Origin: Marinobacter manganoxydans MnI7-9
GTDB lineage: Bacteria > Pseudomonadota > Gammaproteobacteria > Pseudomonadales > Oleiphilaceae
Assembly (NCBI RefSeq): GCF_000235625.1
Contig: NZ_AGTR01000036.1
Span: 1 to 64,000, forward strand
DNA: 64,000 nt
Direction of reading: 5' to 3'
Part shown: positions 54,116 to 64,000 of the stretch, in pieces
How positions within the stretch are numbered: the first letter of the stretch is position 1
How the letters are laid out: the number at the start of each line of letters is the position of its first letter
Notes under the pieces: model-generated
The model's database searches: none
What the model saw: only the letters and a program-made list of their open reading frames with translations
What the model was told of the DNA's origin: nothing
Made by a program: the position numbers and the translations under genes

Positions 54116-55052
54116 AGCGGGTCAGCCGCTCGTAGCGGCGGGATACCAGCTCATCCAGTGGCAGGCGGCTGAGCTCAGCGACGCCTTTCGCCAGAACCTC
54201 TTTGAGGGATTCCGACATTTTTTCAGGGTTGCGGTGAGCACCGCCGAGGGGCTCGGTTACCACGTTATCCGCCAGCCCCAGATCTTTAAGCCGGTCAGCC
54301 GTAACACCCATGGCCTCCGCCGCCTGGGCAGCGTATTCGGCACTTTTCCAGAGGATCGACGCACAGCCCTCTGGGGAAATCACCGCGTAGGTGGAATACT
54401 GCAGCATGTTCAGCTGGTCACAGACACCGATGGCCAGCGCGCCACCGGAACCGCCCTCACCGATCACCGTGGAGATAATGGGTGTCTTGAGGCGGGACAT
54501 CACGGCCAGGTTGAAGGCAATGGCCTCACTCTGCCCACGCTCTTCCGCACCAATGCCGGGATAGGCACCCGGCGTGTCGATGAACGTGAGAATGGGCATC
54601 TTGAACCGCTCGGCCATTTCCATCAGGCGCAGGGCCTTGCGATAGCCCTCAGGGCGCGGCATACCAAAGTTGCGCTTTACCTTGTCCCGCACTTCCCGGC
54701 CCTTCTGGTGACCAATCACCATTACCGGCTTGTCGTCCAGCCGGGCAGTACCCCCTACGATCGCCAGGTCGTCTGCATAACGGCGATCGCCGTGCAGTTC
54801 ATCGAAATCCTCAAACATGGATTCGATGTAGTCCAGGGTGTAGGGCCTGCGGGGATGGCGAGCCAGTCGGGCAACGTCCCAGGGTTTGAGATCGGAGAAA
54901 ATGCTCTCTGTGAGGCTGACGCTCTTTTTCTTCAGCCGGGTGATCTCGTCGGTGATATTGATGTCGGTGTCATTGCCAACCATCCGAAGCTCTTCAATCT
55001 TGGCTTCCAGGTCGGCGATTGGCTGTTCGAAATCCAGATAGTTAGGGTTCAT
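54099..55052 (-). CDS. accA: Acetyl-CoA carboxylase carboxyltransferase alpha subunit
   Basis: AccA, with AccD, transfers the carboxyl group from biotin to acetyl-CoA, giving malonyl-CoA for fatty-acid synthesis. The 317-residue protein begins [21 protein letters not shown], with an N-terminal helical hairpin, and has the crotonase-like carboxyltransferase core ([22 protein letters not shown]-type segment, about 151-172; [12 protein letters not shown], about 200-211). Length and motifs are standard. It follows dnaE, an order conserved in E. coli. Confidence 0.98.
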   Translation of the reverse strand: MNPNYLDFEQPIADLEAKIEELRMVGNDTDINITDEITRLKKKSVSLTESIFSDLKPWDVARLARHPRRPYTLDYIESMFEDFDELHGDRRYADDLAIVGGTARLDDKPVMVIGHQKGREVRDKVKRNFGMPRPEGYRKALRLMEMAERFKMPILTFIDTPGAYPGIGAEERGQSEAIAFNLAVMSRLKTPIISTVIGEGGSGGALAIGVCDQLNMLQYSTYAVISPEGCASILWKSAEYAAQAAEAMGVTADRLKDLGLADNVVTEPLGGAHRNPEKMSESLKEVLAKGVAELSRLPLDELVSRRYERLTRYDTGR

Positions 55053-55138
55053 GATGTTCCATCATTTTTTGCCAGGCGGGAAAATGCTCCGCCAAACCAG
55101 AATTTACACAAAGATAGCAGCGCCCGGTCAGTGGCTAA

Positions 55139-55162
55139 AGCGGACATTGGTATGAGTCCGCT
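55139..55162 (-). terminator. Weak hairpin after dnaE
   Basis: AGCGGAC (55139-55145) pairs with GTCCGCT (55156-55162) about 30 bp past the dnaE stop. Only TTTAG follows on the minus strand, so termination is likely partial, with some read-through into accA. Confidence 0.4.
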
Positions 55163-55191
55163 ATCTGACAAACTTTTAATTTTCAGCTTAC

Positions 55192-58100
55192 TCAATCATA
55201 GACCAGTTCTACCGACTGGTCGCCTACGAGGTAACGGAGCTCCAGTAGCAGGTTGTCATCCGGCTGCACCCGCCAGGATTCACCCAGCTCGATCCGGGTG
55301 GACGCCTCGGGGCTGCTGTACTCAATCCAGACCGGACTGCCATCACAGCGGAACGGCCTCAGGGTGGTGTCCAGTTTGTCCAGCAGTCCGTTCTGCAGCT
55401 GATCGGCGTGCAGGTTGAGCTTCAACCCACGGCTAAACTGCTGACGAGCGCTCGCGACATCCATCACCGAGCTCACCCGCATCTTCGTCTGGCCGGAATA
55501 GTCGTCGTGGCTCACCTGACCTTCCACCACAATCACCTGGTCAGATTGCAACAGCTCCCGATTTTCAAAGAAGGCTTCCGAGAACAGGGTCGCCTCTATC
55601 CGCGCGCTCCTGTCATCCAGCGTAATGAAACACATGGTGGAACCGGTGCGGGTTTTCATGGTGCGCTGGGCAACCACCAACCCGGCGACGCGCTGGGGTG
55701 ACTTGTTCGGCTTCAGATCGGCGATGGAGGACCGGACAAACCGCCGAACCTCTTTCTCGTATTCATCAAACGGGTGGCCGGTGAGGTAAAGCCCCAGGGT
55801 ATCTTTCTCCCCTTTCAGCCGCTGTTTTTCGGGCCACTCGCGCATGCCGGCCACGTCCTCGTAGGGATCGCCACCATCACCGGCCTCGAGCATTTCGCCG
55901 AACATATCCATCATGCCGACGGACTCGTTACGGGATTGCTGGCCGGCCTGCTGCACGGCCTTATCGATGCTGGCCATCAACTGAGCCCGGCTGGCGCCAA
56001 GCTTGTCCATGGCGCCGCACCGGATCAGCGCTTCCATGGCGCGCTTGTTGACCTTTTTCAGGTCAATGCGTCGGCAAAAATCGAAAATATCCTGATAGGG
56101 CTCGCCATCGCCACGACCTTCCACGATGCTCTGAATCGGGCCCTCGCCCAGGCCTTTGATAGCACCGAGGCCATACACAATCTGGCCTTCGTCGTTGACG
56201 GTAAAGGTGTATTCCGAACGGCTGACGTCTGGCACCAGAAGATCCAGTTTCATGTTCCGGCACTCTTCTACCAGCGTGACCACCTTGTCGGTGTTCTGCA
56301 TATCGGCAGTCAGTACCGCGGCCATGAATTCTGCCGGGTAATGGGCTTTCAGCCAGAGTGTCTGGTAGGACACCAGTGCATAGGCGGCGGAGTGGGATTT
56401 GTTGAAGCCGTAGCCGGCAAACTTCTCTACCAGGTCAAAGATGTTTTCGGCCAGGGTCGTGTTGATCCCGTTCTGCTCACAGCCATCCAGGAAAAACTGC
56501 TTCTGCTTGGCCATTTCCTCGGGCTTTTTCTTACCCATGGCGCGCCGCAGCATGTCCGCATTACCAAGGGTATAACCGGCCATCACCTGGGCGATCTGCA
56601 TGACCTGCTCCTGGTACAGGATAACCCCGTAGGTGGGCTCCAGAACCGGCTTCAGGCCTTCATACTGGTAATCCGGATGCGGGAAGGACATGGGTTGGCG
56701 GCCGTGCTTACGGTCGATAAAGTCGTCCACCATGCCCGATTGCAGCGGCCCCGGCCGGAACAGGGCCACGAGGGCGATCATGTCTTCGAGGGAGTCCGGT
56801 TGGAGACGGCGAATCAGGTCTTTCATGCCCCGGGATTCCAGCTGGAACACCGCCGTGGTTTCCGCTTTCTTGAGCATGTCGAACGAGGGCACGTCATCCA
56901 GCGGAATCTCGTTAATGTCGAGCGGCTGCATGCCCTTCTTTTCCCGGCGCGGATTGATCATGTTCAGCGCCCACTTGATGATCGTAAGCGTCCGCAGGCC
57001 CAGGAAGTCGAACTTCACCAGGCCGGCGTCTTCCACGTCGCCCTTGTCAAACTGGGTCACCAGGCTTCCGCCCTCGTCGTCGCAGTACAGGGGCGAAAAA
57101 TCGGTGATCTTGGTAGGCGCGATCACCACGCCGCCGGCGTGTTTACCGGCGTTCCTGCACACGCCCTCGAGCTTCAGGGCCATTTCCCAGATTTCCTGGG
57201 CTTCCTCGTCGTTCTCGAGAAACTCGACCAGCTGTGGCTCCTGCTCCAGAGCCTTCTCCAGGGTCATGCCCGGCTCGAACGGGATCATTTTGGACAGCTT
57301 GTCGGCCAGGCCATAGGATTTGCCCTGCACCCGAGCAACATCCCGCACAACCGCCTTCGCGGCCATGGTGCCGAAGGTAATGATCTGCGACACCGCCTCA
57401 CGCCCGTATTTCTGGGCGGTGTATTCGATCACCCGGTCCCGACCCTCCATGCAAAAGTCGACGTCAAAGTCGGGCATGGAAACCCGTTCCGGGTTCAGGA
57501 ACCGCTCGAACAGCAGGTCATATTCTAGTGGATCCAGGTCAGTGATCAGCTGGGCGTAGGCCACCAGCGAGCCGGCACCGGAACCCCGGCCCGGCCCCAC
57601 GGGCACACCGTTGTTCTTGGCCCACTTGATGAAGTCCATCACGATCAGAAAGTAGCCCGGGAACCCCATCTGGATGATGATATCCAGCTCGAAGTTCAGG
57701 CGCTTGTAGTAGGCCTCGCGTTTGGCATCGTATTCCGGATCGTCCTTGCTGAGGGTCTTGGCCAGCCGCTCTTCCAGCCCCTCCTCGGAGACCTTCCGGA
57801 AATAGTCGTCCATGGTCATGCCATCGGGAATCGGGTAATTGGGCAGGAAATACTCACCCATCCGAACCTTCACCGAGCAGCGCCGGGCAATCTCCACGGT
57901 GTTCTCGATTGCTTCTGGAATGTCGCTGAACAGCTCGATCATCTCATCGGCGCTGCGCAGGTACTGCTGGTCACTGAAGCGGCGATCACGGCGCGGATCA
58001 TCCAGGGTACGACTCTCACCGATACAGACCCTGGCCTCGTGAGCCTCAAAGTCTTCCGCCTCCAGGAAGTGCACATCGTTAGTGGCAACCACCGGAAGGC

Positions 58101-58674
58101 CAAGAGCACCGGCCAGCTCAACACTCAGGTGCAGGCAGTCTTCGTCTCCTGGACGACCGGTGCGCTGTAACTCGAGGTAGTAGCTATCCGGGTACAAATC
58201 CATCCAGTAACGGGCGCGCTCGCGGGCCAATTCCGTTTTGCCCGCCATCAAAGCCTTGCCCACATCGCCCATTCTCGAACCAGAGAGCGCAATCAAACCG
58301 TTCGGCCGAGCCTCAAGCCATTTGCGCTGGATGATCGGCTTGCCAAACCGCTGCCCCTCGGTATACCCCAGGGAAATGATTTCGGTGAGGTTGAGATAAC
58401 CGTCGTTATCTCGCGCCAACAGCGTGATGCGGAACGGATTCTCGGGCTCGTCGGGATTTTCCAGCCACAGATCGGCGCCAATGATGGGTTTGACGCCCGC
58501 GCCCATGGCCGCCTTGTAAAAGCGAACCAGCGAGCACATGTTGGATTGCTCGGTAAGGCCAACAGCCGGCATGCCCAGCTCGGCAACGCGCTTTATCAGC
58601 GGTTTAACCCTGACCAGGCCATCCACCATGGAGTATTCGGAATGGACGCGGAGGTGTACAAAAGTCTGCGACAT
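55192..58674 (-). CDS. dnaE: DNA polymerase III alpha subunit
   Basis: DnaE is the replicative polymerase of the chromosome. The 1160 residues start with the PHP domain ([13 protein letters not shown], about 7-19), followed by the palm with the catalytic Asp pair in PDFDVDF (about 398-404), thumb and fingers (about 430-800), tandem helix-hairpin-helix region (about 830-900) and the C-terminal OB fold (about 985-1065) plus a beta-clamp/tau-binding tail. It matches the length of E. coli DnaE (1160). It is the first gene of the dnaE-accA-tilS series. Confidence 0.98.
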   Translation of the reverse strand: MSQTFVHLRVHSEYSMVDGLVRVKPLIKRVAELGMPAVGLTEQSNMCSLVRFYKAAMGAGVKPIIGADLWLENPDEPENPFRITLLARDNDGYLNLTEIISLGYTEGQRFGKPIIQRKWLEARPNGLIALSGSRMGDVGKALMAGKTELARERARYWMDLYPDSYYLELQRTGRPGDEDCLHLSVELAGALGLPVVATNDVHFLEAEDFEAHEARVCIGESRTLDDPRRDRRFSDQQYLRSADEMIELFSDIPEAIENTVEIARRCSVKVRMGEYFLPNYPIPDGMTMDDYFRKVSEEGLEERLAKTLSKDDPEYDAKREAYYKRLNFELDIIIQMGFPGYFLIVMDFIKWAKNNGVPVGPGRGSGAGSLVAYAQLITDLDPLEYDLLFERFLNPERVSMPDFDVDFCMEGRDRVIEYTAQKYGREAVSQIITFGTMAAKAVVRDVARVQGKSYGLADKLSKMIPFEPGMTLEKALEQEPQLVEFLENDEEAQEIWEMALKLEGVCRNAGKHAGGVVIAPTKITDFSPLYCDDEGGSLVTQFDKGDVEDAGLVKFDFLGLRTLTIIKWALNMINPRREKKGMQPLDINEIPLDDVPSFDMLKKAETTAVFQLESRGMKDLIRRLQPDSLEDMIALVALFRPGPLQSGMVDDFIDRKHGRQPMSFPHPDYQYEGLKPVLEPTYGVILYQEQVMQIAQVMAGYTLGNADMLRRAMGKKKPEEMAKQKQFFLDGCEQNGINTTLAENIFDLVEKFAGYGFNKSHSAAYALVSYQTLWLKAHYPAEFMAAVLTADMQNTDKVVTLVEECRNMKLDLLVPDVSRSEYTFTVNDEGQIVYGLGAIKGLGEGPIQSIVEGRGDGEPYQDIFDFCRRIDLKKVNKRAMEALIRCGAMDKLGASRAQLMASIDKAVQQAGQQSRNESVGMMDMFGEMLEAGDGGDPYEDVAGMREWPEKQRLKGEKDTLGLYLTGHPFDEYEKEVRRFVRSSIADLKPNKSPQRVAGLVVAQRTMKTRTGSTMCFITLDDRSARIEATLFSEAFFENRELLQSDQVIVVEGQVSHDDYSGQTKMRVSSVMDVASARQQFSRGLKLNLHADQLQNGLLDKLDTTLRPFRCDGSPVWIEYSSPEASTRIELGESWRVQPDDNLLLELRYLVGDQSVELVYD

Positions 58675-58719
58675 AACGTCAGGTTATTCCTGCTGTGTAA
58701 TTCAGTTGGGGCGGCCGGC

Positions 58720-59187
58720 TCAACCGCCGATCACGGCCCGGAGTTCTTCTTCGGTCTGGGGTCCAAAACGGGTCTCGACCAGATCGCCGCCCGGATTAAC
58801 CAGAAAAGTGGCAGGCAGCGCGACCGGTAACTTCCAGCCGAACCCCGGCCCTGGATCGTCCGCCAGCATGGTAAATTCAATCCCCATACGCTCGCCCAGT
58901 TCGACCAATGCGTCGCCCCGCACCCCATCAAAATTGACGGCTAGTACGGTAATGTCGGGCGCCTTGTCCAGCTCATTGAGCTCGGGAATTTCTTCGAGGC
59001 ACGGTTTGCACCATTCCGCCCAGTAGTTAACCAACACCCACTGGCCGCGCAAGGTGTCCCAGTTCAGTTTTGTGCCTTCTGCCCGCTCAAGCTCGATTTT
59101 CTGGCAGCCGGACATCGCCAGAATGAGCAGCGCCACGGCCAGAACATGCAGGCCGGAACGCCTACGGACAGAATCAGGGTACTGCAC
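58720..59187 (-). CDS. TlpA/ResA-like thioredoxin-fold lipoprotein
   Basis: This 155-residue envelope protein has a lipobox (MSGC, Cys 28) and a thioredoxin-like redox site WCKPC (C60, C63), with a cis-Pro region VALPATFLV (about 125-133). It is probably an anchored thiol reductase; partners unknown. Upstream in-frame codons exist to 59235, but the GTG at 59187 follows a perfect AGGAGG and gives a proper signal peptide. It is divergent from the arsC-like gene and downstream of nothing it obviously serves. Confidence 0.88.
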   Translation of the reverse strand: MQYPDSVRRRSGLHVLAVALLILAMSGCQKIELERAEGTKLNWDTLRGQWVLVNYWAEWCKPCLEEIPELNELDKAPDITVLAVNFDGVRGDALVELGERMGIEFTMLADDPGPGFGWKLPVALPATFLVNPGGDLVETRFGPQTEEELRAVIGG

Positions 59188-59255
59188 TGGAAAACCTCCT
59201 GTTAGACTACCGGCCACAGAAATCGTGGACTCCATTCAGACAATCAGGCACGAAG

Positions 59256-60258
<1,003 letters not shown>

Positions 60259-60315
60259 TACGCGACCGGGCGCAGGACGTACTTTGCTTTACACTTACCG
60301 ACTCCGGAACACACT

Positions 60316-60687
60316 ATGCTGAACAACCCGAAGGCCCGCATCACTGTGCGGGCGACGATCGCCCTTTACATCGGCGTGCTTGCCACCCTGCTGATTACCA
60401 CGTTCTACCCGGCTCCCGTCGAGGGTGTTTCAATACCCCTGATGCTGGCGGTGAAACTGGTCCCGCTTCTGCCCTTTGCGGTCACGGTCTTTCGCGGTCA
60501 CAATCGGGGCTATATCTGGATGTCCTTCGTGGTGATCTTCTACTTCACTCAGGCCGTTGTTTCGGCATGGCTGAGCGAAGGCGCCCCGGGGCCGGTCATT
60601 TTGACGGTACTGACCTTCCTGTTGTTCACTGTTGCCATGATTCACCTGAAGGTGAACCGGCCGGTGGCAGACGGAAACACACCCTGA
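60316..60687 (+). CDS. DUF2069 membrane protein
   Basis: This 123-residue inner-membrane protein has four predicted spans (about 13-30, 39-58, 66-86, 95-112) with short loops and belongs to DUF2069, function unknown. Features are LVPLLPFAVTVFRGHNRGYIW (split about 54-74) and FYFTQAVVSAW. It follows wrbA in the same orientation and precedes the GspE-like gene by 20 bp. Confidence 0.85.
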   Translation: MLNNPKARITVRATIALYIGVLATLLITTFYPAPVEGVSIPLMLAVKLVPLLPFAVTVFRGHNRGYIWMSFVVIFYFTQAVVSAWLSEGAPGPVILTVLTFLLFTVAMIHLKVNRPVADGNTP

Positions 60688-60707
60688 AGACCTGGAACTG
60701 ACCCTCT

Positions 60708-62525
60708 ATGGCTGACACAAGCAACTCCGGAACGGTGCAGCGGCCACCCGCGCCGCCCAGAAGTACCCTGACCCTGAGAGATGTTTGCACCGCGCTTGTT
60801 ACCAGCGGGGAAATCAGCCAGGAAGACGCAGAGCGGGTGTTGTCGGCCAACCTGGGCGCGGCAACCGGCGACGGACAGAAAGGCAGGCGCCACCCGCTGG
60901 AACTGGTGGCGATTGCCGCGCTGACCAGCCAGAAGAGCGGTCGTACCCTGGATCTGGATCGGCTGACTCACTGGCTGGCCGACTGGGCGGGGCAACCCTA
61001 TTACCATATTGATCCCCTCAAGATCGACACACCCGCCATTGCCCGGGTGATGTCTTACGCCTTTGCGCAGCGCCATGGCATCCTGGCCGTTGAGATCGGC
61101 GCCGATGAGGTGCTGATCGCCAGCGCAGAACCTTTCAAGAGCGATTGGGTGCAGAACCTTCAACAGGCCGTTCGCAAGGATATCCGGCGCGTTGTCGCCA
61201 ATCCCGAGGATATCCGCCGGTACACCGTGGAGTTCTACCAGCTCGCCAATTCCGTCAGCAAGGCCAGCGGCAGCCAGGGCCCGGGTGTTGCCGGCAACCA
61301 GAATTTCGAGCAGCTGCTCGATCTTGGCGCCAGCGAACATCCGGACGCCAATGACCAGCACGTCGTCAAGATTGTCGATTGGTTGCTCCAGTACGCCTTC
61401 GACCAGCGCGCCTCGGATATTCACATAGAGCCCCGCCGCACGGTCACCCAGGTCCGGTTCCGGATCGACGGCGTTCTGCACAACGTTTATGAGTTCCCCG
61501 AGCATGTGGGCGTGGCGGTGACCAGTCGCCTCAAGATCCTCGGTCGCCTGAATGTGGCGGAAAAACGCCGCCCCCAGGACGGTCGTATCAAGACCCGCAA
61601 ACCCGACAACCGGGAGGTGGAACTGCGTCTGGCCACCATGCCGACTGCCTTTGGCGAAAAGATGGTCATGCGGATCTTTGATCCAGACGTGCTTTTGAAG
61701 TCCTACGAGCAACTGGGATTCGGCAAGGAAGACCGCCAGCGCTGGCAGGAAATCACATCCCGCCCACACGGCATCGTCCTTGTCACCGGGCCCACTGGTT
61801 CCGGCAAGACCACGACCCTGTATTCGACCCTGAAACAGATTGCATCGCCCGAGCTAAACGTCTGCACCATCGAGGATCCCATCGAAATGGTGGAGCCGGC
61901 GTTCAACCAGATGCAGGTTCAGACCAATATCGACCTGACCTTTGCAGCCGGCGTAAGGGCGCTGCTGCGTCAGGACCCGGATATCATCATGATCGGCGAG
62001 ATCCGCGACCTGGAAACGGCGGAAATGGCCGTGCAGGCTGCCCTGACAGGCCACCTGGTGCTATCGACCCTGCATACCAATGACGCCCCGAGTGCGATCA
62101 CCCGAATGATGGAACTGGGCATTCCGCCTTACCTGATTCGGGCAACGGTACTGGGCGTGATGGCACAACGGCTTGCCCGAACTCTGTGCCTCCATTGCAA
62201 GGCGCCCGGGCCCGCGGACGAACAGGCGTGGCAGACCCTCACCCGGCCCTGGAAATCGCCGGTTCCAAAGCAGTTCTATCAGCCCGTGGGTTGCCTGGAA
62301 TGCCGGAACACAGGGTATCTTGGCCGCGCAGGGGTTTATGAAATTATGACGCTGTCTGGCGCATTGCTACGACAGATCACCGATCATTGCGAGCTGGAGC
62401 AGCTCAGGCTGGATGCCTACAAGGAAGGCATGAAATCCCTGCGCTTGAGTGGTGCACAGAAAGTGGCCGCCGGCCAGACAACGGTGGAAGAGATTCTGAG
62501 GGTGACGCCGGAAAGCCAGCGCTGA
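60708..62525 (+). CDS. GspE/PulE-type secretion or pilus ATPase, orphan
   Basis: This hexameric ATPase of the type II secretion/type IV pilus family has 605 residues. There is an N-terminal T2SSE_N/MshEN-like domain (about 45-175). The catalytic core has Walker A GPTGSGKTT (about 361-369), Asp box ICTIEDPIE-type segment (about 387-393), Walker B (about 424-432) and His box (about 450-470). A zinc-binding CxxC pair (CLHC about 494, CLEC about 529) follows, as in PulE/PilB. No inner-membrane partner, pilin or secretin gene lies in the window, so its system is unknown. Confidence 0.92.
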   Translation: MADTSNSGTVQRPPAPPRSTLTLRDVCTALVTSGEISQEDAERVLSANLGAATGDGQKGRRHPLELVAIAALTSQKSGRTLDLDRLTHWLADWAGQPYYHIDPLKIDTPAIARVMSYAFAQRHGILAVEIGADEVLIASAEPFKSDWVQNLQQAVRKDIRRVVANPEDIRRYTVEFYQLANSVSKASGSQGPGVAGNQNFEQLLDLGASEHPDANDQHVVKIVDWLLQYAFDQRASDIHIEPRRTVTQVRFRIDGVLHNVYEFPEHVGVAVTSRLKILGRLNVAEKRRPQDGRIKTRKPDNREVELRLATMPTAFGEKMVMRIFDPDVLLKSYEQLGFGKEDRQRWQEITSRPHGIVLVTGPTGSGKTTTLYSTLKQIASPELNVCTIEDPIEMVEPAFNQMQVQTNIDLTFAAGVRALLRQDPDIIMIGEIRDLETAEMAVQAALTGHLVLSTLHTNDAPSAITRMMELGIPPYLIRATVLGVMAQRLARTLCLHCKAPGPADEQAWQTLTRPWKSPVPKQFYQPVGCLECRNTGYLGRAGVYEIMTLSGALLRQITDHCELEQLRLDAYKEGMKSLRLSGAQKVAAGQTTVEEILRVTPESQR

Positions 62526-62532
62526 ATGAGGG

Positions 62533-63588
62533 TCAGGCTCCCGGGCGCAATCCGCACTGGCCCAGTAATTCCTGCCAGGCTTTGGTGTGGGCCATCATGG
62601 CCACGTCCAGTTCCCGCCACAGGCTGGCCTCGGCGCTCTGTGAGAGATGCCGCTCATACCAGCCGGCGAAACTTTCTGGCATGACCGCCCGCTGCATTTC
62701 CGCCAACTGCTCGAACGGCTCGATGAGCGCCACCCGTCCCTGGGTCACAGTGCTCATATAGGGTTGGATCTTTTCGATATAAACACTGAAAAACATACTC
62801 TGAACAATATCCGACTGGTTGTTCGGCTGGCCGTTAATACACAGAGGCTTGCCCTCAATTCTCTGCCTGAGCAATGCCGTCCCGTCCTTCAGCCTTGCAG
62901 TCAGAAGAAGCGCGCTGTTGATCAACTGACCGGCGCGGTATTCTGCCTGCCAGCGCTGATGAACGTCGCCGGCAAAGTCGAGGGAAACCGCCAGATCTTC
63001 AGAGTACAAACGGGCCACTGCTGCGTTCAGGCTGTCGATATCAAGGGCGAGATCAGACACCGGATTGCCCTCTGGCGCGACGGGATAGTCACCCTTGGCC
63101 AGGGTAAACAGTTTTTCGATTTCTTCGACGCCCCAGGTGGCATTCCAGATAGCAATGGGCAGGGATTCAAGCTTGCTGTCGATACCACCGGCAAGCTCTT
63201 CGGCAAATTCTTCATCTTCTATATCCGGCAGACAGTCCCTGGCCGCTTCGATAAACCGGATTTCATAACGAAGGCGGTTCAGGGGTTGCATAACCCGCCC
63301 CATCACCGAGTTTTTCTCACCAACAACGTACTGGAGTTCACAGCCGTAGAGCGATAGAAAATCGAGCATTCCCATGTCCAGTTCGGGCATGGTCAGCACA
63401 CGGTCACGGCGGCGGGGAAGCTGGCTGGCGGAGGGAATGTCAGAAAACTCGGGATCGGCTTCCAACACGCGGGCCACCCGCTCCACATACTCGTCCATCA
63501 TGGGACGCGCATCCGAGAACGGGTCGCAACCGGCAAGAAGCACGGCGAGAACCGGCGCAAAGATTCTGCAAATTCCGGTTCCGGGCAT
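62533..63588 (-). CDS. DUF3080 lipoprotein
   Basis: This 351-residue protein of the DUF3080 family, function unknown, carries a lipoprotein signal (lipobox LLAGC, Cys about 21) and is otherwise soluble, probably helical. Family landmarks are SLYGCELQYVVGEKNSVMGRV (split about 78-98), IRFIEAARDCLPD and the C-terminal AKAWQELLGQCGL-type end. The start ATG follows AGGAGG. It converges on the GspE-like gene with 7 bp between stops and lies 36 bp after mtnC. Confidence 0.87.
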   Translation of the reverse strand: MPGTGICRIFAPVLAVLLAGCDPFSDARPMMDEYVERVARVLEADPEFSDIPSASQLPRRRDRVLTMPELDMGMLDFLSLYGCELQYVVGEKNSVMGRVMQPLNRLRYEIRFIEAARDCLPDIEDEEFAEELAGGIDSKLESLPIAIWNATWGVEEIEKLFTLAKGDYPVAPEGNPVSDLALDIDSLNAAVARLYSEDLAVSLDFAGDVHQRWQAEYRAGQLINSALLLTARLKDGTALLRQRIEGKPLCINGQPNNQSDIVQSMFFSVYIEKIQPYMSTVTQGRVALIEPFEQLAEMQRAVMPESFAGWYERHLSQSAEASLWRELDVAMMAHTKAWQELLGQCGLRPGA

Positions 63589-63624
63589 TCATTCCTCCTG
63601 CGATGGCGTTAAAAAGCCCTGGGC

Positions 63625-64000
63625 CTAGCGCTTTTGCAGCAGGGCATCAACCTCCGCAAAATCACGGGCAACGAAACGTTCGGTTTCCGGCAGATCTCCC
63701 TCGCGAACAAGCCAGGCAGTTTGCATGCCGGCTTCCTCGGCTGCCTCCAGTTCGGCTTCCACATCAGACAGGAACAGCACCGTGCAGGCCTCGACGCCCA
63801 ACTCAGACAGAATATTCCGGTATGAAACGGTCTCTTTCTTGCCACCGATGCGGGTATCGAAATAGCCCGAGAAAAACGGCGTAAAATCGCCTTCCGTGGT
63901 AAAACCGAAAATCAGCTTCTGGGCTTTCACCGAACCTGATGAATATACGAACAAACGCAGCCCCCGATCATGCCAGCGTTGAAGGTAGTCGGCTGCGTCA
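63625..64000 (-). CDS. mtnC: Enolase-phosphatase E1 MtnC, 5' part outside window
   Basis: MtnC is a HAD-family bifunctional enolase and phosphatase of the methionine salvage pathway, turning diketo-methylthiopentyl phosphate into acireductone. Only the last 124 residues or so are in the window; the start lies beyond 64000. Visible motifs are FVYSSGSVKAQKLIF (HAD motif 2), GGKKETVSYRNIL (the catalytic Lys segment) and LFLSDVEAELEAAEEAGM (HAD motif 3). These match MtnC closely. It ends 36 bp before the DUF3080 gene, whose AGGAGG lies in that gap. Confidence 0.9.
   Translation of the reverse strand, partial: DAADYLQRWHDRGLRLFVYSSGSVKAQKLIFGFTTEGDFTPFFSGYFDTRIGGKKETVSYRNILSELGVEACTVLFLSDVEAELEAAEEAGMQTAWLVREGDLPETERFVARDFAEVDALLQKR

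Overview
The window is a dense, GC-rich, housekeeping stretch of a gammaproteobacterial chromosome. Protein sequences and gene order (alaS-lysC-csrA-tRNA; lptFG/pepA-holC-valS; nadC/DUF1631-ampD-ampE; rpoS-nlpD-pcm-surE-truD-ispF-ispD-ftsB-eno-kdsA-pyrG-tilS-accA-dnaE) fit a marine, pseudomonad-like lineage, most likely Marinobacter. The genus call is from memory of gene order, not from a search. There is no prophage, insertion sequence, CRISPR array or rRNA operon, and no stretch above 300 bases lacks a gene.

Layout. 1-480: a terminator, two identical tRNA-Arg(ACG) genes and tRNA-Ser(GCT), minus strand. 589-4950: csrA, lysC, alaS (minus). 5092-14459: an RDD membrane protein, lptG/lptF (minus), then pepA-holC-valS, a ketopantoate reductase-like gene and a cobalamin adenosyltransferase (plus). 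14505-20537: a chemoreceptor with a FliA-type promoter, ampE, ampD and a DUF1631 gene (minus). 20761-25421: nadC (plus), converging on yqcC, parA-like, hda, a CDP-alcohol phosphatidyltransferase and a DUF2066 gene (minus). 25581-32021: purM-purN and a DUF3108 gene (plus), then avtA, a YjaG-family gene, dcd and apbC/mrp (minus). 32219-40473: metG, the whole rnfABCDGE operon and nth (plus). 40534-58674: one long minus-strand block with a chalcone isomerase-like protein, rpoS, nlpD, a DUF368 transporter, pcm, surE, truD, ispF, ispD, ftsB, eno, kdsA, pyrG, tilS, accA and dnaE. 58720-64000: a TlpA-like lipoprotein (minus), arsC-like, wrbA, DUF2069 and GspE-like genes (plus), a DUF3080 lipoprotein and the 3' part of mtnC (minus).

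Functional themes. Many genes serve translation (alaS, valS, metG, tilS, truD, four RNA-related loci), envelope assembly (lptFG, kdsA, nlpD, ftsB, ampDE, ispDF, a putative undecaprenyl-phosphate translocase), global regulation (csrA, rpoS) and replication or its control (dnaE, holC, hda). RnfABCDGE couples ferredoxin/NADH electron transfer to ion transport, plausibly sodium in a marine organism.

No unmistakably new system is present. The best leads are: a translationally coupled CDP-alcohol phosphatidyltransferase-hda pair followed by an orphan ParA, which may be a replication-control module; a DUF368 gene inserted in the rpoS-nlpD/pcm-surE neighbourhood; a cloverleaf-like palindromic element between dcd and apbC; a csrA leader rich in GGA motifs; a FliA-type chemoreceptor promoter; and a tRNA-Arg 3'-end-like string in the first 70 bases. 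Several genes use TTG or GTG starts (lptF, ampD, the CDP-alcohol phosphatidyltransferase, surE, truD, the chemoreceptor, the TlpA-like gene).
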